From Pseudoscardovia suis (GTDB taxonomy: Bacteria > Actinomycetota > Actinomycetes > Actinomycetales > Bifidobacteriaceae): a stretch of DNA of 64,000 bases. Made by a program: the position numbers and the translations under genes. The stretch is taken from NCBI RefSeq assembly GCF_002797875.1, contig NZ_PGFC01000004.1, forward strand, positions 1-64,000, in the 5' to 3' direction. A model generated the notes under the pieces. It ran no database searches. It was not told where the DNA came from and saw only the letters and a program-made list of their open reading frames with translations. Shown here one piece after another: positions 53,624 through 62,955 of the stretch. Positions within the stretch are counted from its first letter, which is position 1, and each line of letters starts with the position of its first letter.

Positions 53624-54271
53624 GCGCGGCTCCTTACTTGGTTCCTATGGGTCGTTGGTTCACGCGAACGTGCCATGGTGCGGCGGCTTGGTGCAACGGT
53701 TTGGTGCAACGGTTTGTTGCAACGGTTCGTTGCAGCAGATCGATGCGGCGGCTTGGTGCAGCGGCTTGGTGCAGCGGTTCGTTGTGGCGGTTGCCTGCCA
53801 TGGCATTTTGTGCGTGCGGCTTTCTGCTGTCTCTATTATTGCGCCTCGTGCGGTCTATGCAGTGTGATTCCGGACGTTTGTGTCGCATGGCGTAATGCGG
53901 GTCGCGCGGGGTGTGCCGTGCGCTGGCAACACGTGGAAGGTTCCGTCACGCGATGCAGTCCATTCACGCGGTGTTTCCACATCATGCTGCCAATTCACGT
54001 CATGCCGTCAGCTCACGCCATACCGTCAATTCGCGCGGTGCTGTCCATACATGCGGTGCTGCCATATCATGCTGCCAATTCACGCGATGCCGCACGCGCG
54101 GTGTCATTCATGCGGCGTTGTCACATCATGCTGTCAATTCACGCGATGCCGCACGCGCGGTGCCATTCGCGCGGTACCTTTCACGCGGTGCCATTCGCGC
54201 GGTACCGCGCGCGCGGTACCTTTCACGCGGCGTTGTTTACGTCTTGCGCTGGTTCACCAGGTGCTGTCAAT
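53624..54271. repeat. Repeat-rich gap between the DivIVA-like gene and coaD
   Basis: This 648-bp gap has no gene. A 13-bp period (CTTGGTGCAACGG type) runs for eight units from 53687 to 53790. From 53980 to 54235 a second family recurs: TCATGCTGCCAATTCACG appears at 53982, 54067 and 54126, the last two heading a 59-bp direct repeat of about 50 similar bases. GCGCGGTACC/TTCACGCGG elements end the stretch. Confidence 0.8.
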
Positions 54272-54766
54272 TCACGCCATGCCGTCAATCTCCACCGCGC
54301 GCGTCAGCAGCGGAATCACCGAATCGGGCACCATGCCGGTCACATCGCCGCCGTGCCGCGCCACATCCTTCACGATCGAGCTGGAGATGTGCTCCTTGAG
54401 CGGATCGGCGGGCAGGAACATCGTCTCCACGCCGCTGAGCTTGCGGTTGACGAGCGCCATGCCCAGCTCCGCTTCATAATCGCCGTTTTGGCGCAGGCCC
54501 TTGACGAGCACCGTGGCGCCGACCTTCGTGCAGTATTCGGTGATGAGGCCGGTCCAGCTGGAGACGATGACGTTCGTGAAACCGTCGTCGTCGAGTGCGC
54601 GCCGCAGCATCGCGGTGCGTTCCTCTTCGGAGAACAGGGGGCGCTTGGCGCCGTTGACCGCCACCACAACATGCACGTGGTCGAAGAGCTTCGTGCAACG
54701 TTCGATGACGTCAAGGTGGCCAGAGGTAACGGGGTCATAGGATCCGGGGCAAACGGCGATTGTCAT
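54272..54766 (-). CDS. coaD: Phosphopantetheine adenylyltransferase
   Basis: Penultimate enzyme of CoA synthesis, 164 residues: transfers AMP from ATP to 4'-phosphopantetheine. The nucleotidyltransferase motif [20 protein letters not shown] (Tyr where many have Phe), the [20 protein letters not shown] substrate loop and the phosphate-binding [18 protein letters not shown] are all present. The start at 54766 gives [12 protein letters not shown]; a longer frame begins 27 bp upstream but lacks conservation. It lies upstream of the DivIVA-like gene, separated by a repeat-rich gap, which suggests separate transcription. It is divergent from the DUF3039 gene. Confidence 0.96.
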   Translation of the reverse strand: MTIAVCPGSYDPVTSGHLDVIERCTKLFDHVHVVVAVNGAKRPLFSEEERTAMLRRALDDDGFTNVIVSSWTGLITEYCTKVGATVLVKGLRQNGDYEAELGMALVNRKLSGVETMFLPADPLKEHISSSIVKDVARHGGDVTGMVPDSVIPLLTRAVEIDGMA

Positions 54767-54906
54767 GCCCACCAGCCTACTCGGTGCCTCCAACGCCTGC
54801 CTCGCGCCGGCGGCGGGCGCTGGTGGCGGGCGCCGGTGGCAGCGTAGCGGAATGCACGGGTGTGAAATTGCTAGCTGTTACAAGGCGGACGGCATATCAT
54901 GGGAGC

Positions 54907-55257
54907 ATGACAGCAGATTCCTTGTATTTACCATCTGCCGGCAACACGTCGATTGTCGGCAGCGATGTGGCTATGACCGACGACGCATCCGCCCCGGCTC
55001 ATTCTGATGGTGGCAGCACCGCCACCTTGGAGCGCCCTGACACCGAGACCAAGATCAAGCACAGCACCGATGACGGTGATTCCGATCGCTATGCGCACTA
55101 CGTCGCCAAGGACAAAGTACTTGAATCCCGCCTGACGGGGCGTCCCGTGGTGGCGTTGTGCGGCAAGGTGTGGGTGCCCAAGCACGACGCGAGCAAGTAC
55201 CCGGTATGCCCCGAGTGCCAGCGCATCTACGAACAGATGCGGGACATGGGGAACTGA
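54907..55257 (+). CDS. DUF3039 domain-containing protein
   Basis: Small actinobacterial protein of 116 residues. Residues 1-55 are variable (Asp/Ser/Thr-rich). The conserved DUF3039 part is RYAHYVAKDKVLESRLTG, then PVVALCGKVWVPKHDASKY and PVCPECQRIYEQM. The three Cys residues (ALCGKV, CPEC) suggest metal binding. Function is unknown. GGGAG directly precedes ATG 54907; an internal ATG at 54972 would keep the conserved domain. It converges with pncB across the left palindrome array. Confidence 0.88.
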   Translation: MTADSLYLPSAGNTSIVGSDVAMTDDASAPAHSDGGSTATLERPDTETKIKHSTDDGDSDRYAHYVAKDKVLESRLTGRPVVALCGKVWVPKHDASKYPVCPECQRIYEQMRDMGN

Positions 55258-55464
55258 GACAGCGCGAGGCCGAGCGGCGTTAGCCGAGGTGGCGCCTTGT
55301 TGAAGCGGTGCGGGCCGAGCGGTGCATGCCGAGGCTGAGCCTTGTTGAAGTGCTGCGGGCCGAGGTGATGCTTCATTGAAGTGGCGCGTTGCCGAAACGC
55401 CTGCATCCCCGGGCTTGGCATCCTTTTGCCCCGCCTGCAATTCCCCAACACCACCCAACCACCG

Positions 55465-56624
55465 CCGAGGGCGCACCACAGCACACCCTCGGACGCAATT
55501 AGCCTGCCAACAGCACCCACAGGCAGAGGCAACCGCCGCCGAGAGTGCACCGCAGTGCACCCTCGACGCTGATTACCAAGCCCAGCAGCCCCCAACCAGC
55601 AACACAACCACCGCCCAAGGCGCACCAGTGTGCGCCCCCGACGCAGATTGTCCCCGCCTAGCAGCCCCCAACACCACCCAACCACCGCCGAGGGAGCACC
55701 AGCGTGCACCCTCGACCCCCAATCACCCCAGCCACGACCGCAACCCGCAGTGGCAACCATCACCCATCTGCCACCGAAGGCGCAGCATCGCACACCCTCG
55801 GACTCAATTAGCCCGCCAGCAGCATCCACAGACAGAGGTAACCACCACCCAGAGTGCAATCCCATGCACCCTGGGTGCTAATCACCCTACCTACAGCGAT
55901 CCCAAACAGGGCCAACCACCACCGAAGGAGCAGCGCCGCGCACCCTCGGACGCAGTTAGCCTGCCAACAGCACCTACAGGCAGAGGTAACCGCCACCGAG
56001 GGAACAACTCAGTGCACTCTCGGCGCCAGTTACCAGGCCCGGCAGCCCCAACCGGCAACACAACCGCCGCCCAAGGAGCACCGGCGTGTACCCTCGGCGC
56101 AGATTGTTTCGCCTGCAATTCCCCAACGCAGCCCAACCGCCGTCTAGGGCGCAACGCAGCGCACCCTCGGCGAAAAACCACCCCGCCCAAGACCGCAACC
56201 CGCAGGGCAACCGCCACCCATCTGCCACCGAAGGCGCATCATCGCGCACCTTCGGACGCAGTTAGCCTGCCAACAGCACCCACAGGCAGAGGCAACCGCT
56301 CTCGAGGGAGCACCCCAGTGCACCCTCGACGCTGATTACCAGGCCCGGCAGCCCCAACTGGCAACACAACCATCACCCAAGGTGCACCGGCGTGCACCCT
56401 CGGCGCAGATTGCCCCGCCTAGCAGCCCCCAACGCAGCCCAACCACCGCCCAGGGCGCATCAGCGCGCCCCCTCGGACGCAATTAGCCCACCGGCAGCTG
56501 CCCTCAACAAAGGCAACTGCCACCGAGGGCACAATCCCATGCACCCTCGGTGGCAGTTACCCCACCAACAGCACCCACGGGCAGAGTCAACCACGCCCGA
56601 GGGGGCAACCCAGCGCACCCTCGA
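55465..56624. repeat. Left palindrome array: 16 units of about 74 bp
   Basis: Sixteen copies of a roughly 28-bp palindrome (CCGAGGG...CCCTCGG type) start at 55465, 55539, 55614, 55688, 55774, 55848, 55922, 55996, 56070, 56143, 56228, 56302, 56376, 56449, 56523 and 56597. Spacing is 73-75 bp except for two 85-86-bp steps. The segments between are C-rich on the + strand and belong to a few modules; their order begins A-B-C-D-A-E-A-B-C-D-A-B-C, so larger blocks were duplicated. The long steps coincide with module D. The copy at 55848 keeps pairing by compensating bases (CCCAG/CTGGG). It lies between convergent DUF3039 and pncB genes. Open frames through it are not conserved and 74 is not a multiple of 3. 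Confidence 0.95.
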
Positions 56625-56661
56625 GAGCAGTTACGCAGCCTGGGGCGCAAACCATCGCTGA

Positions 56662-58005
56662 CTAGATGTTCAGCGTCTCGGTGTTGATCGCCGGATCGCC
56701 TTCCGAGAGCGACAGCGCGCTGATAGGCAGCTCCGCCAGCTCGGCCTTGTGGTAGTCGCGCGCGGCGAACAGCGCATCGCGCGTCATCAGGGACTCATCC
56801 ACATCGCCATGATCCACGGCGCAGATGAGCAGATCCTTGGTGTCGCCATACTCAGCGGGCGCCTTCCACGAGTCAAGCGCCTTCTGGCTGCCCGCCAGCA
56901 CCAGCTCGCCTTGCGCCAGACCGTACTGGTAGGAACGCAGCGCGCGCTTGCGCCACCCGGTCGTCGCCTTGCCGAAGGACTTCTTCGCCACCGGCGCCAT
57001 CTGTCCGGCGCCATTCTCGCGCTCCACCAGCTTGTACACCATGTTGCAGGTGGCGCAGCCGGAGCCGGTCACGAGGCGCGTGCCCACGCCGTAGGAATCC
57101 ACGGGTGCGGTCGCCAGCGCGGCGATGGAATACTCGTCCAGGTCGTTCGTCACCGTGATCGTGGTGCGCGTGGCGCCCAGCGAATCCAGCTGCTTGCGCG
57201 CTCGCTGCGCCATCGTCGCCAGATCGCCGGAATCAATGCGGATGCCGCCCAGCTGCGGGCCGGCAACCTCCACGGCGGTGCGGATGGCGTCCTCGATGTT
57301 GTACGTGTCGGTGAGCACCGTGGTTCCCTTGCCCAGCGTGTTGATCTGGCTGACGAAAGCGTCGCGTTCGGTGTCGTGCACAAGCGTGAAGCAGTGCGCC
57401 GCGGTGCCGATGCACTTGAGGCCGTACTTCTTCGCGGCGGCGAGGTTTGCCGTGCCCGCGAATCCGCCCACGATCGCGGCGCGCGAAGCTGCGATGGCCG
57501 CCCACTCGTGGATGCGGCGTCCGCCCATGTCCATGCACGGACGGTTTCCGGCGGCGGACGTGATGCGGCTCGCGGCGGTGGCGATGGCGGAATCATAGTT
57601 GAGCACGGAAAGCAGCAGCGTCTCCAGCAGCACGCACTCGCCGAACGTGCCCTCCACCTGAAGGATCGGGGAGTTGGGGAAGAACATCTCGCCCTCGCGG
57701 TACGCCCAGATGGAACCGTGGAATTTGTAGTTGCGCAGCCAGTTGATGCAATCGTCCGAGACGATGTGGTTGTCGTGCATGTATTGCAGGTCGGACTCGT
57801 TTGGCTTGAAATCCTTGAGATATTCGAGGATGCGCCCCAAGCCGGCGACCACTCCATAGCGGCGGCGCAGCGGCAGGTGGCGGGTGAAGACCTCGAACAC
57901 GCAGTTGCGCGATGCGGTGCCGTCGTGAAGCGCGGCGTCGAGCATCGTGTATTCATACATGTCGGTCATCATTGCGGGGCTGAAATCGAAATAGTCCATC
58001 GTCAT
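56662..58005 (-). CDS. pncB: Nicotinate phosphoribosyltransferase
   Basis: Salvages nicotinate to nicotinate mononucleotide for NAD synthesis; 447 residues. Family motifs include DYFDFSPAMMTDMYEYTMLD at the start, DMGGRRIHEWAAIAASRAAI, GTAAHCFTLVHDTERDAF (phosphorylated-His region), GGIRIDSGDLATMAQRARK and PVDSYGVGTRLVTGSG. I chose ATG 58005 (MTMDYF) with AGG 9 nt upstream; ATG 57999 is nearly as good. The frame continues upstream through Arg-rich sequence without conservation. The gene is isolated between the two inverted palindrome arrays, with no other NAD gene next to it; nudC (position 2990) could return nicotinamide nucleotides to the pool. Confidence 0.94.
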   Translation of the reverse strand: MTMDYFDFSPAMMTDMYEYTMLDAALHDGTASRNCVFEVFTRHLPLRRRYGVVAGLGRILEYLKDFKPNESDLQYMHDNHIVSDDCINWLRNYKFHGSIWAYREGEMFFPNSPILQVEGTFGECVLLETLLLSVLNYDSAIATAASRITSAAGNRPCMDMGGRRIHEWAAIAASRAAIVGGFAGTANLAAAKKYGLKCIGTAAHCFTLVHDTERDAFVSQINTLGKGTTVLTDTYNIEDAIRTAVEVAGPQLGGIRIDSGDLATMAQRARKQLDSLGATRTTITVTNDLDEYSIAALATAPVDSYGVGTRLVTGSGCATCNMVYKLVERENGAGQMAPVAKKSFGKATTGWRKRALRSYQYGLAQGELVLAGSQKALDSWKAPAEYGDTKDLLICAVDHGDVDESLMTRDALFAARDYHKAELAELPISALSLSEGDPAINTETLNI

Positions 58006-58293
58006 GTGCAACTGCCTGCTTTCTGTGCTTCTTGATGGGTGGTCCGTGGCCGGTGGCCGGTGGCCGGGTCTGCCCAGCCGCGGTTGCGTCGCGTTTTGCC
58101 GTGGTCGCGCCGTGGCCTTGGCGCGGGCGGTCGGGGCAACGGGGCGCGCGGCGTGGGCGGTGCCGGGTTGCGCCGCGGTTGCGTCGCCGCGGAGGTCCAT
58201 GGTCATGCCGGGTTGGTCTCATTCTAGGTCGTGGCGCGGTTTTTCGCCCCAGATTTTTCGCGATGACTTGCACCCCGGGCTGCGCAACTGCTT
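58006..58293 (-). promoter_or_regulatory. Upstream region of pncB
   Basis: This 288-bp stretch separates the pncB start from the right array. It holds GTGGCCGGTGGCCGG repeats (58046-58065) and GC-rich sequence. The pncB promoter must lie here or in the array itself. I see no riboswitch. Confidence 0.4.
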
Positions 58294-59952
58294 TCGATGG
58301 CGCACTGTGCTGCTCCCTCGGCGGCGGTTGGGTGGTGCTGGGGCAGCTGCCGGCGGGCAATCTGCGTCGAGGGTGCGCGGGATTGCGCCTTGGGTGGCGG
58401 TTGCCCTTGTCTGGGGCAGCTGCCGGTGGGCTAACTGCTTTCGAGGGTGCGCGCTGGTGCGCCTTGGGTGGTGGTTGCCTGTGCTTGGGGTCGCTGTGGG
58501 CAGGGTGATTGGGGTTGAGGGTGCGTGGGATTGCGCCCTCGGTGGCGGTTGCTCCTGCTTGAGGTGTCGTGATTGGGGGTAATCGGCGTCGAGGGTGCAC
58601 TGTGACGCTCCCTCGGTGGCGGTTGGGTAGTGTTGGGGCGGCTGTCAGCGGGGCAATCTGCGTCGAGGGTGCGCGGGGTTGCGCCTTGGGCGGTGGTTGC
58701 TTCCGCCTGAGGTGTCGTGGCTGGGGGTGATTGGCGCCGAGGGTGTACTGTGCTGCTCCCTCGGTGTCGGTTGGGCGGTGTTGGGCTGCTGCTTGGTGGG
58801 GTAACTGCTGTCGAGGGCGTGCGCTGATGCGCCCTCGGTGGCAGATGGGTGGCGGTTGCCCTGCGAGTTGCGGTCTTGGGCGGGGTGAATTGCGTTGAGT
58901 GTGCGCTGTGTTGCTCCCTCGGCGGCGGTTGCTTTTTCTTAGGGCGGATGTCAATGGGCTAACTGCGCCGAGGGTGCATGGGATTGCACCTTGGGCGGTG
59001 GTTGCTCCTGCCTTGGGTGTCGTGATTGGGGGTAATCGGCGTCGAGGGTGCACTGTGACGCTCCCTCGGTGGCGGTTGGGTAGTGTTGGGGCGGCTGTCA
59101 GCGGGCTAACTGCTCTCGAGGTGCGTGATGCTGCTCCTTCGGTGGTGGTTGGCCTTGCCTGTGGCTGTTGTGGGCGGGGCTAATTGCCTCGAGGATGCGC
59201 TGTGGCGCTCCCTTGGTGACGGTTGCTTTTTCCTGGGGCGGTTGTCAATGGGCTAACTGCGCCGAGGGTGCATGGGGTTGCGCCCTGGGTGGCGGTTGCC
59301 TCTGTCTGTGGGTGCTGCCGGCGGGGTAATTGAGCCCGAGGGTGCACTGTGGTGCGCCCTCAGCGGTGGTTGGGTGGTGTTGGGGCAGCTGCCGGTGGGC
59401 TAATTGAGCCCGAGGGTGTGCGGCGCTGCTCCCTCGGTGGTGGTTGGGTGGTGTTGGGGTGGCTGTCAGTGGGGCAATCTGCGTCGAGGGGGCACTGTGG
59501 TGCTCCTCGGGTGATGGTTGCCCTTGTCTAGGGCGGCTGTCGGCGGGCTAACTGCGCCGAGGGTGCATGGGATTGCACCTTGGGTGGCGGTTGTTCCCGC
59601 CTGGGGTGTCGTGGCTGGGGGTAATTGGCGCCGAGGGCGCATGATGGTGCGCCCTCGGCGGTGGTTGGGTGGTGTTGGGGGCTGCTAGGCGGGGACAATC
59701 TGCGTTGAGGGTGCGCGGGATTGCACTTTGGGTGGCGGTTGCTTCCGCCTGGGGTGTCGTGGCTGGGGTAATTGGCGCCGAGGATGCGCGCTGGTGTGCC
59801 CTCGGCGGTGATTGTCTTTGTGAGGACAGCTGCCGGTGGGCTAACTGCGTCCGAGGGTGCGTGCTGGTGCGCCCTCGGCGGAGGTTGGGTGGTGTTGGTG
59901 TGGCTGTCGGTGGGTTAACTGCGTCCGAGGGTGCGCTGCGGTGCTCCCTCGG
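58294..59952. repeat. Right palindrome array: 23 units of about 74 bp, inverted relative to the left array
   Basis: Twenty-three palindromes start at 58294, 58367, 58441, 58515, 58589, 58663, 58737, 58811, 58895, 58968, 59042, 59116, 59189, 59262, 59336, 59410, 59484, 59557, 59631, 59705, 59778, 59851 and 59925. Every step is 73-74 bp except one of 84 bp at 58811-58895. A clean example at 59851 has a 10-bp stem (CCGAGGGTGC/GCGCCCTCGG) and an 8-nt loop. Segments between are G-rich on the + strand and are inverted versions of the left-array modules. The one at 59659-59704 is base-for-base the reverse complement of 55642-55687, and the 84-bp step carries the reverse complement of left module D. 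It lies between the Pr6Pr 3' end and pncB. No cas gene or leader is nearby. Confidence 0.95.
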
Positions 59953-60016
59953 TGGTGGGTGGAGCGCCCCAGCACCATCAGCACCACCAGCGCCCTACCC
60001 ACCGCCATGATCAGGA

Positions 60017-60808
60017 CTAGTTCTGCTTAGTGGGATCGCTGTGATCGCTGGGCACGCAACCGGTGAGGGGCGTGCGGCGCGGCAGCACATGGTCGATGAG
60101 GCACAGCAGCAGTCCGGCCACGCAGAACGCCGCCATGTAGATCACGATGTTCATGCCGAGCCCAGCCCAGCCGAGTTCCTTGAGGTTGACGAAACCGTAA
60201 GGGTAGGGGTTGCCGCCGGCCTCAGGTCCGGAATTCGGCCAGATCTGCGCGCGGACAAGCACGAACGCCAGATACACGGGGAAGTACAGCAACCACCAGA
60301 ACGCATACGACCACTTGTAGCGGCGGTGTTCGTCGAACACCAGGAAGTCAATCGCTGCCATGATGGGAGCGATCACATGCAGCATGCGCACCAGCGGAAT
60401 GCCAGGCAGGAACGGCAGATACACGAACGTCGCCGGGTCGGTCGGAGGCAGGATGAACCCCGCCACGAGTCCGGTGATGAGTATGTTGAGCGTGAGCATG
60501 CCCTTGAGCCATGCGGGCGGCTGCTTGCTGCCGCGGAACGACGCGATGGCCGCCCACAGCATCACGATGCCGAGCAGTATGTTCGTCTGGTGTGTGAAAT
60601 ACACGAAATTCGCGGGTTTATGGAACGTCCACGTTTCGCTCGTGCCCGCGATGCAGAAGAACGCAATGACAAGGCGGTAAACGCCGGCTACATATCGCAC
60701 GGGTTGTGCAGATTCAGGTTGCGCAGATTTGGGTTGCGCGTTTTCAGGTTGCGCGTTTTCAGGTTGTGCAGGCTTGAGTTGCGCGGTTTCGGATTGTGCA
60801 GTTTTCAT
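60017..60808 (-). CDS. Pr6Pr family membrane protein
   Basis: Integral membrane protein of 263 residues with about six helices. After a repetitive N-terminus (PENAQPENAQPKSAQPES, residues 12-32), helices follow at about 38-55, 65-85, 100-120, 135-155, 175-195 and 225-245. The FVYFTHQTNILLGIVML motif (aromatic, Thr, Gln/Ser-Asn) is the Pr6Pr/FAR-17A-AIG1-like hallmark. Function in bacteria is unknown; eukaryotic AIG1/ADTRP relatives hydrolyse fatty acid esters of hydroxy fatty acids. The N-terminal six-residue repeats come from 15-18-bp DNA repeats. ATG 60808 starts MKTAQSET; an upstream ATG at 60856 is possible. Its stop lies 65 bp from the right palindrome array. Confidence 0.8.
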   Translation of the reverse strand: MKTAQSETAQLKPAQPENAQPENAQPKSAQPESAQPVRYVAGVYRLVIAFFCIAGTSETWTFHKPANFVYFTHQTNILLGIVMLWAAIASFRGSKQPPAWLKGMLTLNILITGLVAGFILPPTDPATFVYLPFLPGIPLVRMLHVIAPIMAAIDFLVFDEHRRYKWSYAFWWLLYFPVYLAFVLVRAQIWPNSGPEAGGNPYPYGFVNLKELGWAGLGMNIVIYMAAFCVAGLLLCLIDHVLPRRTPLTGCVPSDHSDPTKQN

Positions 60809-61248
60809 GGTGCCGCACTTTAATATGCTTGCCAGACGCATGCCCGCCAGATTCATGTCCGTCTATGCTCTGCACCCTGTGCTTCTGTCACGTGTGAGAG
60901 TCGAATCTGGGGGGTAGCGGCTCTGGGGTGTGTAACTTCTTTCTTCGGCGAGTGGGCGCGAGCCGAATATGGGGGCAACAACAACGGCGAAAAATCCCGT
61001 TCTATACGGTGCGAGAACCGAATCTGGGTGCGGTGGTGTGTGCCCGCATCCCTCGCGGTCGCGACACCGCCTGGATTAACAACGCATAGACTACGCAGAG
61101 GACGGCGGCCACCGCTGTGCCGCTGGGCGTCTGCATGGTGTGTATTACGATGAGAGCGGATATGAGGATGGCCGGATTGAAGGTGCGAGAATTCGTCCCA
61201 TTCGGAATCGGTGAATCTCAGCAATCATTGAACAAGCATGGAGGAAAC
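60809..61248 (+). promoter_or_regulatory. Upstream region of rph with three similar motifs
   Basis: This 440-bp gap between divergent genes has no gene. A motif CCGAATCTGG recurs at 60901, 60963 and 61018, each preceded by GAG-rich bases, about 55-62 bp apart. These could be protein-binding sites. The stretch 61040-61240 shows no other clear element. Confidence 0.35.
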
Positions 61249-62052
61249 GTGGCAGACAGCACACGAACTCAGTCGGCTCAGTCATCACAGGCGCAATCTC
61301 CGGCAAGTGCCGGCGGCGTGAAAATCATCCGCGGCGACGGACGCACAGTGGATCAGATCCGCCCGGTCACAATCCAGCGCCATTGGACGGACGTTCCCGA
61401 AGGTTCCGTGCTCATCTGCAGCGGCAACACGCGCGTCATGTGCACCGCCACGTTCACCGAGGGCGTGCCGCGCTGGCGCCGCGATTCCGGTCTCGGCTGG
61501 GTGACGGCGGAATACGCGATGCTGCCGCGCGCCACGGCGGAACGCACTGACCGCGAATCCGTCAAGGGCAAGATCGGCGGGCGCACGCACGAAATCAGCC
61601 GTCTCATCGGGCGCTGCCTGCGAGGCGTCGTGGACATGAAGGCGCTGGGCGAAAACCAGATCCAGATTGATTGCGACGTGCTCCAGGCCGACGGTGGCAC
61701 CCGCACCGCCTCCATCACCGGCGCATGGGTAGCGCTCGCGGACGCCGTGGCGTGGGCGAAGAAGCACAAGCTCATCCGCGCCAACAGCCAGGTGTTGCTT
61801 GATCAGGTGTCCGCCATTTCCGTGGGGATTATCGACGGGGTGCCGATGCTTGATCTGCCATACCCCGAGGATTCCCGCGCCATGACCGACATGAACGTGG
61901 CGATGACCGGTTCCGGCAATTTCGTTGAAATCCAAGGCACTGCTGAAGGCAAGCCATACAGCCGCGCCGAGCTCAACACGCTGCTTGACCTTGCCGAAAA
62001 GGGCAACCGCGAGCTGCAGCGCATTCAGAAGGAGGCATTGGACAATGACTGA
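61249..62052 (+). CDS. rph: Ribonuclease PH
   Basis: Phosphorolytic 3'-5' exoribonuclease of 267 residues that trims tRNA 3' ends as a hexamer. Conserved segments are [78 protein letters not shown] and [39 protein letters not shown] follows near the end. The start is GTG 61249, supported by GGAGG 6 nt upstream; the first 25 residues are a Gln/Ser-rich leader. Its last codons overlap rdgB by 8 bp, so the pair is translationally coupled, as in many actinobacteria. Confidence 0.96.
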   Translation: MADSTRTQSAQSSQAQSPASAGGVKIIRGDGRTVDQIRPVTIQRHWTDVPEGSVLICSGNTRVMCTATFTEGVPRWRRDSGLGWVTAEYAMLPRATAERTDRESVKGKIGGRTHEISRLIGRCLRGVVDMKALGENQIQIDCDVLQADGGTRTASITGAWVALADAVAWAKKHKLIRANSQVLLDQVSAISVGIIDGVPMLDLPYPEDSRAMTDMNVAMTGSGNFVEIQGTAEGKPYSRAELNTLLDLAEKGNRELQRIQKEALDND

Positions 62053-62767
62053 GACCATCGGTTCCTCACAGGAGGCAACGGCAGCCGCCCCGATCCGCCT
62101 GATCGTTGCAACACACAACGAAGGCAAGCTCAAAGAAATTCGCGCCGTGCTGTCGCAGCGCCTCGGAGCGGAAGCCGAGCGTTTCGACATCGTCACCGCA
62201 GGCTCGCTGGGACTCCCGGACCCCGTGGAGGACGGCGTGACCTTCGAGGAAAACGCCCTCATCAAGGCGCGCGACGTGGCACGTCGCACAGGCCAGGCGG
62301 CGCTCGCCGATGACTCCGGCCTGATTGTTGACGTGATGGGCAATGCGCCGGGCATACTGTCGGCGCGTTGGGCGGGCACGCATGGCGATGATGCGGCGAA
62401 CAACCGTTTGCTGTTGGCCCAGATGGCGGACATTCCCGACGAGCATCGCGGCGCGCGCTTCGTGTGCTGCATGGCGCTGGTGGTGCCGCTTCCCGACGGC
62501 GGCTACGAGGAACGCACCGTGCAGGGCGTGATGCCCGGCCACCTGTTGCACGAGCCGCATGGCACCAATGGTTTCGGCTATGATCCGCTGTTCGTGCCGG
62601 ATGAGCAGCCTGTGCGCACGCAGGCCGGCGCTGAGGTTCCGCAGTCCGATGCGTCGCAAGTGCTGACCTCGGCGGATATGACGGCGGCTGAGAAAAACGC
62701 GATTTCCCACCGTGGCCGTGCCATCCGCGCGATGGTGCCGATCATTGAAGAACTGCTGCTGCACTGA
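62045..62767 (+). CDS. rdgB: Non-canonical purine NTP pyrophosphatase (Ham1/RdgB)
   Basis: House-cleaning enzyme of 240 residues that hydrolyses ITP, dITP and XTP to monophosphates. The N-terminal [19 protein letters not shown] (substrate and phosphate loop), [36 protein letters not shown] with the catalytic/metal Asp residues, and [16 protein letters not shown] are all present. The C-terminal [19 protein letters not shown] motif is typical. It starts inside the end of rph (overlap 62045-62052). The N-terminal 15 residues are Ala/Thr-rich and not part of the fold. Confidence 0.96.
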   Translation: MTETIGSSQEATAAAPIRLIVATHNEGKLKEIRAVLSQRLGAEAERFDIVTAGSLGLPDPVEDGVTFEENALIKARDVARRTGQAALADDSGLIVDVMGNAPGILSARWAGTHGDDAANNRLLLAQMADIPDEHRGARFVCCMALVVPLPDGGYEERTVQGVMPGHLLHEPHGTNGFGYDPLFVPDEQPVRTQAGAEVPQSDASQVLTSADMTAAEKNAISHRGRAIRAMVPIIEELLLH

Positions 62768-62955
62768 TTATTGCCGCACCGCGCCGCGTGGCGTTGTGCC
62801 CCCGGGGGCACGTAGTATATTGAGCCGGGACGGATTATGCCGTTTTCGGGCTTCGTCGCACACTGCCGGCGCAGACTTTGCGCTGGAAGGATGTCCTGGG
62901 TGCTTATGGGTGCTTCGATGCAGCGGAGAAATGATCAGGCAGAGGAATTGACAGT

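Noticed and set aside
55376-56335. Pro/Thr-rich open frame of 319 codons across the left array
   Set aside because: The 74-bp period rotates the frame, composition is repeat-derived and no start signal is present.
55465-59952. CRISPR array (28-bp repeat, 46-bp spacer geometry)
   Set aside because: The palindromes vary from copy to copy, the intervening segments are recurrent homologous modules rather than unique spacers, and there are no cas genes or leader. An automatic CRISPR finder might still flag it.
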